Shown: piece by piece, positions 54,756-62,981 of the stretch
Numbering within the stretch: position 1 is the stretch's first letter
How the letters are laid out: every line of letters starts with the position of its first letter
Origin: Streptomyces sp. Edi2
GTDB lineage: Bacteria; Actinomycetota; Actinomycetes; Streptomycetales; Streptomycetaceae
Length of the DNA: 64,000 nt
Direction of reading: 5' to 3'
Assembly (NCBI RefSeq): GCF_040253635.1
Contig: NZ_JBEJGX010000003.1
Coordinates: 3,162,001-3,226,000, forward strand
Position numbers and translations under genes: made by a program
Notes under the pieces: model-generated
Seen by the model: only the letters and a program-made list of their open reading frames with translations
Told to the model about the DNA's origin: nothing
The model's database searches: none

Positions 54756-56314
54756 TCGAGACGCTGGCCCGGATGGAGGCGGTCGCCGAGGGCCGGGCGC
54801 GGCCGCGCTGCACGGCCCTGCACCGCCATCTGTCCGAGCGCCCTTTGGTCTTCGTCCCGTTGACGACCGCGGGCGAGGCCGGCGCCCCGCTGGGCGCGCT
54901 GGTCGGCACGGACCGCGAGAAGCCGGTGCTGCTGGCCGTTCCGCAGCCCCGCGACCGCGATCTGCGGTTCGCGTTCCTCGCCGAGCTGGCGGAGACGGTG
55001 CTGCCGTATGTGGACGGCTACGCGGACGCCATCGGGTGGGAGGAGCGCAAGGAGACCGACCCGGAGACCGGCAAGAAGGTCCCGGTGCAGGTCGAACTGT
55101 GTGCGGACGCACCGCAGTTGATCGTGCCGAGCGCCGCGGGGATCGAGTTCGTCCGGCTGCTCGGGCGCTCGATGCGGTTCCGGCGCACGGCCGAGCAGGA
55201 GCCGGAGGCGCCGTACCCCGCGCCGCCGCACGTCCCGCTGCTGGGCCGCTGGCTGACCCACTTCGGCGAGCGGGCGCGGGTCCCGGGCGCGAGCCTGCTG
55301 CTGTCCATGACGGGCCTGCTGACCCGCCACTGGGCCACCGGCCAGAGCGTGCTGGAGGACCAGCACCTGGGCGCGCTGCTGTCCTGGATCGACCCGCCGC
55401 CGGGGATGTCGGGCCAGGAGGCGGCCGAGCGTGCGGAGTCGGCGCGCGACGCGGCGGGGCAGCTGCTGTGCCCGCCGGCCGGCCCGGCCACCGACCCGGC
55501 GTTCGACAACCGGCTGCTGGCCCCCGCGATGGCCCGTTACGACGCCGGGCTGCCGGGCGCGGAGGACGCGCTCCGCGCCCTGGTAGAGGGGCAGTTGCGG
55601 CCGGCCTGGGACGCCGTCTGGCACGGTCTCGACCTGCTGCGGGCGCTCCCCGAGGGCGCCCGGGTCGCCGACCGCTGGAAGCGCGACCGCTGGTCGTACA
55701 CGGCGCACCGCGACCGGGTGCGCGCCGGGGAGCCCCCGCAGCCCCGTCAGGACGACGCGGTCACCGCCGCGCAGAAGCTGTCCGCACGGGAGACGGCCCA
55801 GGCCCAGCTGGACGCCCAGGAAGCCCTGGACGATCCGCTGGTGATGGCGGGGCGGCGGCTGGCCGGCGAGGCGTTCCAGGGCACGGTCACCGCCGTCGAG
55901 ATGGCCTTCTCGGAGGGCAAGCGGCCGATGCCGCGCCCGCTGGTCACGCTGCGGACGGCCGACCGCCCGCAGCTGTCCGGGGGCAGCAAGCTCTACCGCC
56001 CCCTGGCGGACGGCAAGACACAGACCGCCGAGTTCGTCGCGCCGGTGCCCGGGGAGCCGGGCGCCCTGGTGGTGCGGCTGACGGGCGGGATGGGGCGCGG
56101 GAAGACCCCCGAGCCCGGTTCGGTGCCGGAGCCGGACGCACCGGTGTGCTGGACGCTGTTCGAACACGCCCCGCGCAGCGGCCCGGAGCTCCCGGACCCC
56201 GAGGACACCCCGTGGACCCACGGCGGCCCCCCGCCCGGTCTCAACGGCCCCACCGGCCCCGCGCAGGCGCCGTACGCCACCCCCGACCCCGTGACCACGG
56301 AGGACTTCCTGTGA
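54746..56314 (+). CDS. Unknown protein between nuclease and helicase
   Basis: 522 aa from ATG 54746, with GGAGGA six to seven nt upstream and a ten-base overlap with the nuclease gene. No family recognised. The N-terminal 150 residues look alpha/beta (VFVPLTTAGEAGAPLGALVGTDREKPVLLAVPQPRD). A helical middle follows (LLGRWLTHFGERARVPGASLLLSMTGLLTRHWATG). A beta-rich segment at about residues 365-470 (FQGTVTAVEMAFSEGKRPMPRPLVTLRTADRPQLSGGSKLYRPL) recalls the barrel or 1B domains of SF1B helicases such as Dna2/UPF1. No nuclease or ATPase motif was seen. It is probably a structural or DNA-binding partner. Confidence 0.75.
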   Translation: MSLIETLARMEAVAEGRARPRCTALHRHLSERPLVFVPLTTAGEAGAPLGALVGTDREKPVLLAVPQPRDRDLRFAFLAELAETVLPYVDGYADAIGWEERKETDPETGKKVPVQVELCADAPQLIVPSAAGIEFVRLLGRSMRFRRTAEQEPEAPYPAPPHVPLLGRWLTHFGERARVPGASLLLSMTGLLTRHWATGQSVLEDQHLGALLSWIDPPPGMSGQEAAERAESARDAAGQLLCPPAGPATDPAFDNRLLAPAMARYDAGLPGAEDALRALVEGQLRPAWDAVWHGLDLLRALPEGARVADRWKRDRWSYTAHRDRVRAGEPPQPRQDDAVTAAQKLSARETAQAQLDAQEALDDPLVMAGRRLAGEAFQGTVTAVEMAFSEGKRPMPRPLVTLRTADRPQLSGGSKLYRPLADGKTQTAEFVAPVPGEPGALVVRLTGGMGRGKTPEPGSVPEPDAPVCWTLFEHAPRSGPELPDPEDTPWTHGGPPPGLNGPTGPAQAPYATPDPVTTEDFL

Positions 56315-56354
56315 ACCGCGCCCGGCACCCGGCCGCCCCGGAGAGCATTGCCGT

Positions 56355-57758
56355 ATGACGGCCCCTCAGGACTCCCCGGCATCCGCACCCGCCCCCGTTC
56401 CCGCGGCCAAGAGCTTCGATCCGGCCGCCGCGGCCGCCGCGGCGACCGACGCGATCCTGCACGACACGCTGCACGGCTCCCGGCGCGGTGTGGTCGTCGA
56501 CTCCCCGCCCGGCGCCGGCAAGTCCACCCTCGTGGTGCGGGCGGCCCGCGAACTGGCCGCCGCCGGACGCCCGCTGATGGTGGTCGCGCAGACCAACGCC
56601 CAGGTCGACGACCTCGTGCTGCGGCTCGCCGAGAAGGACCCCGAGCTGCCGGTCGGCCGGCTGCACAGCAGCGAGCCCGGCGCGTTCGACCCGGCGCTGG
56701 CCGAGTTGCCCGCGGTCCGTACGTCCGCGAAGGCCGCCGATCTGGCCGGGATGGACATCGTCGTGTCCACGGCCGCGAAGTGGGCGTACACCAAGGTCGA
56801 CGAGCCCTGGCGGCACGCCATCGTGGACGAGGCCTACCAGATGCGTTCCGACGCGCTGCTGAGCGTCGCCGGGCTCTTCGAGCGGGCGCTGTTCGTCGGC
56901 GACCCGGGCCAGCTCGACCCGTTCAGCGTGGTGGGCGCGGAGCAGTGGGCGGGGCTGGCGTACGACCCGTCCGCGAGCGCGGTGTCCACCCTCCTGGCCC
57001 ACAACCCCGATCTGCCGCAGCACCGGCTGCCGGTCTCCTGGCGGCTGCCCGCCTCGGCCGCGCCGCTGGTCTCCGCCGCGTTCTACCCGTACACCCCGTT
57101 CCGCAGCGGCACCGGACACGGCGACCGCCGGCTGGCGTTCGGGGTGCCGGGCGACGGCTCGGGGGTGGACCGGGTCCTGGACGAGGCCGCCGAGTCCGGC
57201 TGGGGCCTGCTGGAACTCCCCGCCCGCCGTACGCCGCGTACGGACCCGGAGGCGGTCCGCGCGGTGGCGCAGGTCGTGCGCCGGCTCCTGGACCGCGGGG
57301 GCGCCGCGACCAGCGAGGCCCGGCGGGATCCGGACGGCGGGGCGGCCGTCCCGGTGCCGCTCACGGCGGACCGTATCGCGGTCGGCACGGCCCATCGCGA
57401 CCAGGCGGCGGCCGTCCGCGCCGCGCTCGCCGAGCTGGGGGTTTCGGGGGTCGCGGTGGACACCGCCAACCGTCTCCAGGGCCGCGAGTTCGATGTCACG
57501 GTCGTCCTGCACCCGCTCTCCGGCCGCCCCGACGCCACCGCGTTCCATCTGGAGACCGGCCGGCTGTGTGTGCTCGCCTCCCGCCACCGCCACGCCTGCA
57601 TCGTGGTCTGCCGGGCGGGCGTCGCCGACCTGCTGGACGAGCACCCCTCGACGGAGCCGGTCCGCCTCGGCGTCACGGTCAAGTTCCCGGACGGCTGGGA
57701 GGCCAACCATGCCGTCCTCGCCCACCTGGCGGAACACCGGGTGGCGTGGCGTCCTTAG
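56355..57758 (+). CDS. UPF1/Dna2-like superfamily 1 DNA/RNA helicase
   Basis: 467 aa from ATG 56355. SF1 motifs in order: Walker A SPPGAGKST (residues 50-58), Walker B AIVDEAY (Asp158-Glu159), motif III GDPGQLDP (182-189), motif IV SWRLP (228-232), motif V ANRLQGREFDVTVV and motif VI ASRHRHACIVV near 415. This pattern fits SF1B, 5'-3' type enzymes. It lacks the long insertions of full UPF1. It lies 40 bp after the unknown gene and closes the operon. Confidence 0.92.
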   Translation: MTAPQDSPASAPAPVPAAKSFDPAAAAAAATDAILHDTLHGSRRGVVVDSPPGAGKSTLVVRAARELAAAGRPLMVVAQTNAQVDDLVLRLAEKDPELPVGRLHSSEPGAFDPALAELPAVRTSAKAADLAGMDIVVSTAAKWAYTKVDEPWRHAIVDEAYQMRSDALLSVAGLFERALFVGDPGQLDPFSVVGAEQWAGLAYDPSASAVSTLLAHNPDLPQHRLPVSWRLPASAAPLVSAAFYPYTPFRSGTGHGDRRLAFGVPGDGSGVDRVLDEAAESGWGLLELPARRTPRTDPEAVRAVAQVVRRLLDRGGAATSEARRDPDGGAAVPVPLTADRIAVGTAHRDQAAAVRAALAELGVSGVAVDTANRLQGREFDVTVVLHPLSGRPDATAFHLETGRLCVLASRHRHACIVVCRAGVADLLDEHPSTEPVRLGVTVKFPDGWEANHAVLAHLAEHRVAWRP

Positions 57759-57760
57759 GA

Positions 57761-57785
57761 GGCGTGACGTCTTCGGCGTGACGTC
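57761..57785. repeat. Short direct repeat after helicase gene
   Basis: GGCGTGACGTC occurs at 57761-57771 and 57775-57785, just after the helicase stop, flanked by two AGGAGGCGTG copies. Confidence 0.7.
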
Positions 57786-57923
57786 AGGAGGCGTGGGCGG
57801 GCCGAGAGGTGTCGAGTCCCCGTCCTCTCACCGGCCCGTGGAACGGAGGCGGCGGACACCCGCGCCTGCCCCCTTGCGCGGGGCGGGACAATGGAATGCG
57901 GCACACGATCTGGAGGTAGGTAC

Positions 57924-58307
57924 ATGTCCGAGCCGCGACCGGCTCCCGACCCGCGTGGTACGGCGCCGGGACCACGGCGGATGAAGCCCGCGCAGCTGCT
58001 CTTCGAGCCGCCCGAGGCCGTCACCGACCCCGAGCACTTCTTCGGCCTGGAGTCGATGGAGGACCCGCGCGAGCTGCTCGGCCGCGCCACGGAGCTGGCT
58101 CTCGCCTTCCGCGCCGCGGCCGACCGCGCCACGGAGTTCCAGGCGCTGGCCGCCGCCCAGCTCGCCGACCCCAGCAGGTTCGACCGGATGCCGCTGGCCA
58201 CCCTCGCCGAGCAGGCGGAGTGGACCGAGGACTACGCGCAGAAAATGATCGAGTTCGGCCGCAGCCTGATGCGCAGCGGCAGCACCCTGCCGGGCGAGAC
58301 GGACTGA
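57924..58307 (+). CDS. Small conserved helical protein, unknown
   Basis: 127 aa from ATG 57924, with GGAGG seven nt upstream. A Pro-rich N-terminal tail (RPAPDPRGTAPGPRR) precedes a helical domain (LLFEPPEAVTDPEHFFGLESMEDPRELLGRATELALAFRAAADRATEFQALAAAQLADP). Soluble, acidic. It may be an independent gene, as it has its own spacing of about 165 bp. Function unknown. Confidence 0.8.
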   Translation: MSEPRPAPDPRGTAPGPRRMKPAQLLFEPPEAVTDPEHFFGLESMEDPRELLGRATELALAFRAAADRATEFQALAAAQLADPSRFDRMPLATLAEQAEWTEDYAQKMIEFGRSLMRSGSTLPGETD

Positions 58308-58491
58308 GCGCCCCGGCCCGCCGACCGCTTCAAAAACCGCTTCCGCGCCGCCCGCCCCCACGGCTCATGGTCCATGATCATGAGCCGCTGGCATATGCAA
58401 AGGGCGCAAGATACCGGCTCCCGCGGCGTCCCGTCCCGTTTTCCACCAATCAGCTCAGTGCGCGGACGCCGCATCGGTAGACCTGTCCCCC

Positions 58492-59139
58492 ATGACCGAC
58501 TGGCTGCCTGAGACCCCCCGCACCCTGGCCTTTCCCACCGCGGCGTACGTCACCCTCGCGGGCGCCGACTGGCTCGCCTCCGCCAGCCCCCGCCCGGACG
58601 AGATGCACACCCTGTGGGCCACCCGCCCGGCCGCCCCCAGCGCACTGCCGTGCGGCACCGCCTTCGACGTGATCAACGCCCCGGCGCTCTTCGGGCGGCA
58701 CATGGTCGACCGGTTATGGTCCGACGGCCCCGGATCGGGGCCGGTGGCGGCACACCGCGGCCGCATCCTGCTGTTCGCCGCCCCGGGGACGGCCCAGCGG
58801 CTGCCGGCGCTGCTCGTCTGGGAGGAGTGGGCCGCCGCCGTTCCCCCGCTGCTGTGCCACGGCAGCGGCGATGCGGTGACCGTCCCGCCCCTGCACCCCC
58901 GCCGGACGGCCGCCGGGGACGTGCCCGCCGACGCCACCGCCTACCCGGTGCTCCCGGCGGCCGAGGACGTGGCCGCCCCGTCCGTCTCCCGCTGGCTGGT
59001 GGCGCCGGACGTCCGCAACCCCTGGCTGCCCGGTCCGGACGTACTGCTGTGGGCCTGTGTGCGCGCCGCCCGCTCGCCGGCCGGTCCCGGGCGGGAAACC
59101 ACAGCTCAGCACCGCGTTTCGGCGCTGACCGCGGGCTGA
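58492..59139 (+). CDS. Prim-Pol-like domain protein
   Basis: 215 aa from ATG 58492 (MTDWLPETPRTLAFPTAAYVTLAGADWLA). The body matches the small bifunctional DNA primase/polymerase N-terminal-like proteins common in streptomycetes (ATRPAAPSALPCGTAFDVINAPALFG, then GPVAAHRGRILLFAAPGTA and a C-terminal NPWLPGPDVLLWACVRAA). The catalytic acidic pair of true Prim-Pol is not evident, so activity is doubtful. A faint relative is encoded at 49864. Confidence 0.7.
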   Translation: MTDWLPETPRTLAFPTAAYVTLAGADWLASASPRPDEMHTLWATRPAAPSALPCGTAFDVINAPALFGRHMVDRLWSDGPGSGPVAAHRGRILLFAAPGTAQRLPALLVWEEWAAAVPPLLCHGSGDAVTVPPLHPRRTAAGDVPADATAYPVLPAAEDVAAPSVSRWLVAPDVRNPWLPGPDVLLWACVRAARSPAGPGRETTAQHRVSALTAG

Positions 59140-59152
59140 GACAAACCGATTT

Positions 59153-59180
59153 TTGTCCTCCCTGGCCATGATGCTAATGT
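59153..59180 (+). promoter_or_regulatory. Promoter of tRNA-Lys
   Basis: TTGTCC (59153-59158), 16-bp spacer, TAATGT (59175-59180), 16 nt before the tRNA start. It matches the housekeeping sigma pattern. Confidence 0.55.
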
Positions 59181-59195
59181 TTTCCCCGTCAGCAG

Positions 59196-59269
59196 GCGCC
59201 GCTAGCTCAGTTGGTTAGAGCAGCTGACTCTTAATCAGCGGGTCCGGGGTTCGAGTCCCTGGCGGCGCA
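59196..59269 (+). tRNA. tRNA-Lys (CTT)
   Basis: Acceptor GCGCCGC pairs with GCGGCGC (59262-59268), discriminator A. Anticodon arm GCTGA-CTCTTAA-TCAGC with anticodon CTT at 59230-59232. T-arm CGGGGTTCGAGTCCCTG. CCA is not encoded. Confidence 0.97.
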
Positions 59270-59279
59270 CAGACAGTCG

Positions 59280-59305
59280 AAGGCCTCCACTCCGGTGGGG
59301 GCCTT
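59280..59305. terminator. tRNA-Lys terminator
   Basis: Eleven-base stem AAGGCCTCCAC / GTGGGGGCCTT (one T-G pair) with loop TCCG. Confidence 0.8.
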
Positions 59306-59369
59306 CGTCGTTGCCTGCCCGGATCGCTCCCCGCCGGCCGTACGCCTCGCCCCGGTCCGCCGGCGGGCG

Positions 59370-60644
59370 TCAGCCGCGCCCGACCTTGACCGCCCAGTCC
59401 CCGTCGGTCGTCCGTCCCGCGACCTGGATGCGTACGCCGTCCCGGGCGTCGTCCATGCTCTCCCCCACGCCCAGGGGCGCGTCGGCGAGCGGCGGGTAGA
59501 CGGAGGTGCCCCCGCAGGCCGAGGTGCCCGGGTGCCCGTCGAGGACCTGCACGGGGCCCGATCCGGAAGGGGTCTCGCTCCGCACGCGGTAGACCAGGAC
59601 GCCTTCGGTGCACAGGGAGCGGTCGTTGCCCAGGGCACCGCGTGCCTCGATGGCCAGTGCGCTGTCGGGCCCCGTACGGACCACCAGGAGCCGCGGCCGG
59701 CGCTGGGACCGGGGCTCCGCGGGGGCGGACAGGGTGCGCAGCGAGTGCGGGGCGGGGCTGGTCAGATCGACGCAGTCGACCTGGCTGTCGGCGATCCAGC
59801 CCAGCTTCCACTTGTGCCAGGCGAAGGGGTCGGGCGCCAGACCGAACTGGCTGCCCATGAGGTCCCAGTCACCGACATAGGTGTCCCAGTCACCCTTGCC
59901 GCTCTGCGGCCGGTGATAGAGGTCCGGCAGGTCGAAGACGTGTCCGGTTTCGTGCGCGAGGACATTGCGATCGGGCGGGCTCTGTTCGAAGACGGTGACG
60001 AACCGGCGCAGATCGCGGTCGTCGGCGCGCATCGGCTGTTGGAGGTTGACGACCTTGGTGGCGTCCGAGTCGACGCCGGGGGCGTCCGGGTCGGCGACGA
60101 AATAGACCACGTCATAGCGGCCGAAGTCGATGGACGGGTCGGCGGCGGCGACCGCGTCGCGCAGATAGTCCGAGCGCCGGCCGGCATCCCAGTCGCGCCG
60201 TATTCCGTAGGAGACGGAGGGGCGGGGCATCCGGACCCAGTGGCGCTGGATGTGCGGACGCAGCCGGAACTTTCCGTAGGAGGCGCGGTCGAAGAAGCCG
60301 GAGGTGGCGGGGAAGTAGGCGCGGGAGAGCTCCTGCGGGGAGGCGGACGGCCGGGCGTCCGGGAAGGACAGGAAGATCATGACGGCGTTGAGCGGACGGT
60401 CCGGGCGCGGGTAGGCGCCGTTCCAGGTGTCCAGGCCCTCGGAGTGGTGTGCGTCGGTGCGCCCCAGGGCGCAGGAGAGGGCGGCCTCGGAGGCGGTGGC
60501 GGGTCCGGCGACGATGGAGGTCGCGATGAGCGCGCTCAGAGAGGTGGCGACGGCCGCGACGCGCCGCAGACGGCGGCGATCCACCCCGTCGGGTGTCCGG
60601 GCGCGCGGCACATCTACCTCCAGGGACGGATTCGGAGACCTCAT
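59370..60644 (-). CDS. Secreted M6-type metalloprotease
   Basis: 424 aa from ATG 60644. A long N-terminal region with a hydrophobic core VAAVATSLSALIATSIVAG (about residues 29-47) ending in an ATASEA-type site acts as signal peptide. Zinc motif HETGHVFDLPDLY (His231, His235, downstream Asp) is the immune-inhibitor-A / M6 pattern. It is a single catalytic domain with conserved MIFLSFPDARP and DLMGSQFG (Met-turn). Extracellular peptidase. It is divergent from cdgA. Confidence 0.9.
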   Translation of the reverse strand: MRSPNPSLEVDVPRARTPDGVDRRRLRRVAAVATSLSALIATSIVAGPATASEAALSCALGRTDAHHSEGLDTWNGAYPRPDRPLNAVMIFLSFPDARPSASPQELSRAYFPATSGFFDRASYGKFRLRPHIQRHWVRMPRPSVSYGIRRDWDAGRRSDYLRDAVAAADPSIDFGRYDVVYFVADPDAPGVDSDATKVVNLQQPMRADDRDLRRFVTVFEQSPPDRNVLAHETGHVFDLPDLYHRPQSGKGDWDTYVGDWDLMGSQFGLAPDPFAWHKWKLGWIADSQVDCVDLTSPAPHSLRTLSAPAEPRSQRRPRLLVVRTGPDSALAIEARGALGNDRSLCTEGVLVYRVRSETPSGSGPVQVLDGHPGTSACGGTSVYPPLADAPLGVGESMDDARDGVRIQVAGRTTDGDWAVKVGRG

Positions 60645-60721
60645 CTACCCTGTGGCGATTTAATGCTATTCGTCCTGTTTTGCGGACCCGGAAGAGTGAC
60701 CGGCGCGCCTTCATTGCTTCG

Positions 60722-60734
60722 TAACGGAAAGTCA
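60722..60734. promoter_or_regulatory. Candidate BldD box upstream of cdgA
   Basis: TAACGGAAAGTCA keeps the outer symmetric bases TnAC...GTnA of the BldD consensus but not the inner C and G. It lies 169 bp upstream of ATG 60903 in the divergent promoter. In S. coelicolor, cdgA is a known BldD target. Confidence 0.45.
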
Positions 60735-60902
60735 CAAACAGCCAATGGGGCATTCGGTACGAACAGACCCGGGCAGAAATGGCTGAAGATCCGTCATGCG
60801 AGCGGATGATCACGGCTGCGTCGCTGGATCGGCCGTGGCGCCAGCCTCTATGATCGCCACACTTTCCAGCGCGAGATCCCCCCTCCATCACGAGACAGCG
60901 CC

Positions 60903-62786
60903 ATGCGGGAGCGAGCAGTGAGCGGACACCCCGACAGTCCGGGCCGCACGCCCGGAGCGACGCTTCCCTCAGTGACGGAGCGTAATGGTACGACCAATGC
61001 ATCCGCCGAGGCCCGGCGCGCCCCGGCCGGCCGCTGCGACGACGCCGCGGCCTCCCTCGGCGACTACCGCGCCACCTTCCACGCCGCGCGGCTGGCGATG
61101 GCCGTCCTCAACCGCGACGGCCTGGTCCTCGCCGCCAACTCCGCCTTCGGGGAACTGGTCGGCGCCGACCCGGCCGAGCTGGTCGCCGCCACCGCGGCGG
61201 ACCTCACCGACCTCGGCGCCGACCCGCTGGTGTGGACCGCCTACCGCGAGGTGCTGTGCGGCCGCAGCGACCGGCTGCGCTGCACCCGGCGCCTCAAGCA
61301 CCCCGAGGGGCACTCCGTCTGGGTGGAGGTCACCGTCGAGCCGCTGACGCCGGAACCGCTCAGCGGCGAGGAGCGGATGCTGCTGTCGGCGGCGGACATC
61401 AGCGACCGGCACGATCTGCTGGCCCGGCTGCGGCATCTGCAGATGCACGATCCGGTGACCCGGCTGCCCAACCGGGCGCTGTTCTTCGAGCGGCTTTCCG
61501 CCGCGCTGGAGACCGCCTCCTTCGCCCCGGCCGGTACCGGCCGGATCGGGCTGTGCTACCTCGACCTGGACGGTTTCAAGGCCGTCAACGACACCCTCGG
61601 GCACCGCGTCGGCGACCGGCTGCTGAGTGCGGTGGCCCAGCGGCTGACGCGCTGCGCGGAGAGCGCGGCGGACCGCGGGCCGGGCCGGACGGGGCATCTC
61701 GTCGCGCGACTGGGGGGTGACGAGTTCGCTCTTTTGGTGGAGGATTCCACCGGCACCGACCAGCTGGCCGAGCTGGCCCAGTCCGTCCTGGACGCGCTGC
61801 AGCGGCCGTTCGACCTGGCCGGGCAGCGGCTGTCGGTGTCGGCGAGCATCGGCGTCGTGGAGCGGACCGCCACCGGTACCACCGCGACCTGCCTGATGCA
61901 GGCCGCGGACACCACGCTGTACTGGGCCAAGGAGGACGGCAAGGCCCGCTGGACGCTCTTCGACCCGGAACGCAACGCCCACCGGATGACCCGGCAGGCG
62001 CTCTCCAGCACCCTGCGGCCGGCCGTCGACCGCGGCGAATTCACCCTGGAGTACCAGCCACTGGTCGGGCTGGACGACGGCCGGGCGCAGGGGGTGGAGG
62101 CGCTGGTGCGCTGGCGGCACCCGCAGTTCGGGACGCTGTCGCCGAATCGGTTCATCGCCCTGGCGGAGGAGAACGGCGCGATCGTCGAGCTGGGCCGCTG
62201 GGTCCTGGAGCGGGCCTGCCACCAGGCGCGGGCCTGGCAGCTGGCGCACCCCGGCCAGCCGCTGTTCGTCAGCGTCAATGTGGCCGTACGTCAGGTGTGG
62301 GACTCCGACCTGGTCGCCGATGTCGCCGGGATCCTCGCCGAGACCGGGCTGCCGCCGCAGCTGCTGCAGCTGGAGCTGACCGAGTCGGCGGTGATGGGCT
62401 CGGCCGGGCGGCCGCTGCAGGCCCTCCAGGCGCTCAGCGACATGGGCGTACGGATCGCCATCGACGACTTCGGCACCGGCTACTCCAACCTCGCCTACCT
62501 CAGCCGTCTCCCGGTGTCCGTGCTGAAGCTGGACGGCTCCTTCGTCCGCGGCTTCCGCTCGCAGGAGCACCCGAACCCGGCGGACGAGATGATCGTGGAG
62601 GCGCTGGTGGCGCTGGCGCACCGGCTCGGCCTCACGGTCACCGCCGAGTGCGTGGAGAGCACCGAGCAGGCCGAGCGGCTGCGCCGGATCGGCTGCGACA
62701 CCGGGCAGGGCTGGCTCTACTCCCGCCCCGTGGCCCCCGACCGGGTCGAGGCCCTGCTCGACGCGGGCCGCCACACGGGGGCCTGA
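60903..62786 (+). CDS. cdgA: CdgA-type PAS-GGDEF-EAL c-di-GMP enzyme
   Basis: 627 aa from ATG 60903; GTG 60918 is an alternative. A PAS-type domain (about 55-175, FHAARLAMAVLNRDGLVLAANSAFGELVGA), GGDEF motif at residues 271-275 (RLGGDEFALL) and EAL at 399-401 (GVEALVRWRHP), with EAL-domain signatures IDDFGTGYSNLAYLSRLPVSVLKLD. No transmembrane segment, so cytoplasmic. The allosteric I-site RxxD five residues before GGDEF reads RTGH, so product inhibition may be lost. The order matches CdgA of S. coelicolor, a developmental regulator under BldD. Confidence 0.93.
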   Translation: MRERAVSGHPDSPGRTPGATLPSVTERNGTTNASAEARRAPAGRCDDAAASLGDYRATFHAARLAMAVLNRDGLVLAANSAFGELVGADPAELVAATAADLTDLGADPLVWTAYREVLCGRSDRLRCTRRLKHPEGHSVWVEVTVEPLTPEPLSGEERMLLSAADISDRHDLLARLRHLQMHDPVTRLPNRALFFERLSAALETASFAPAGTGRIGLCYLDLDGFKAVNDTLGHRVGDRLLSAVAQRLTRCAESAADRGPGRTGHLVARLGGDEFALLVEDSTGTDQLAELAQSVLDALQRPFDLAGQRLSVSASIGVVERTATGTTATCLMQAADTTLYWAKEDGKARWTLFDPERNAHRMTRQALSSTLRPAVDRGEFTLEYQPLVGLDDGRAQGVEALVRWRHPQFGTLSPNRFIALAEENGAIVELGRWVLERACHQARAWQLAHPGQPLFVSVNVAVRQVWDSDLVADVAGILAETGLPPQLLQLELTESAVMGSAGRPLQALQALSDMGVRIAIDDFGTGYSNLAYLSRLPVSVLKLDGSFVRGFRSQEHPNPADEMIVEALVALAHRLGLTVTAECVESTEQAERLRRIGCDTGQGWLYSRPVAPDRVEALLDAGRHTGA

Positions 62787-62981
62787 GTACCGCGGCACGC
62801 GGAACAGCGCGCCGGCGCGGGCAGCGCCCGGACCAGCCGGCGCGGGCGCCCCGGACTCACCGGTGCGGGCGGAACAAAGTTCCGTCCGCACCGGAAAGAG
62901 AATCCCGCCGCGACGGCGCGCAGCCCCCGCGGCGCGGGTCCGGCGGAATCACCACCGGCCGCAGCCCCCGCGCACGACGCG
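62787..62981. other. Gap between convergent genes
   Basis: 195 bp, GC-rich, with several short inverted GGCGCGGGC/GCCCGCGCC-type arms. No gene seen. Confidence 0.5.
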
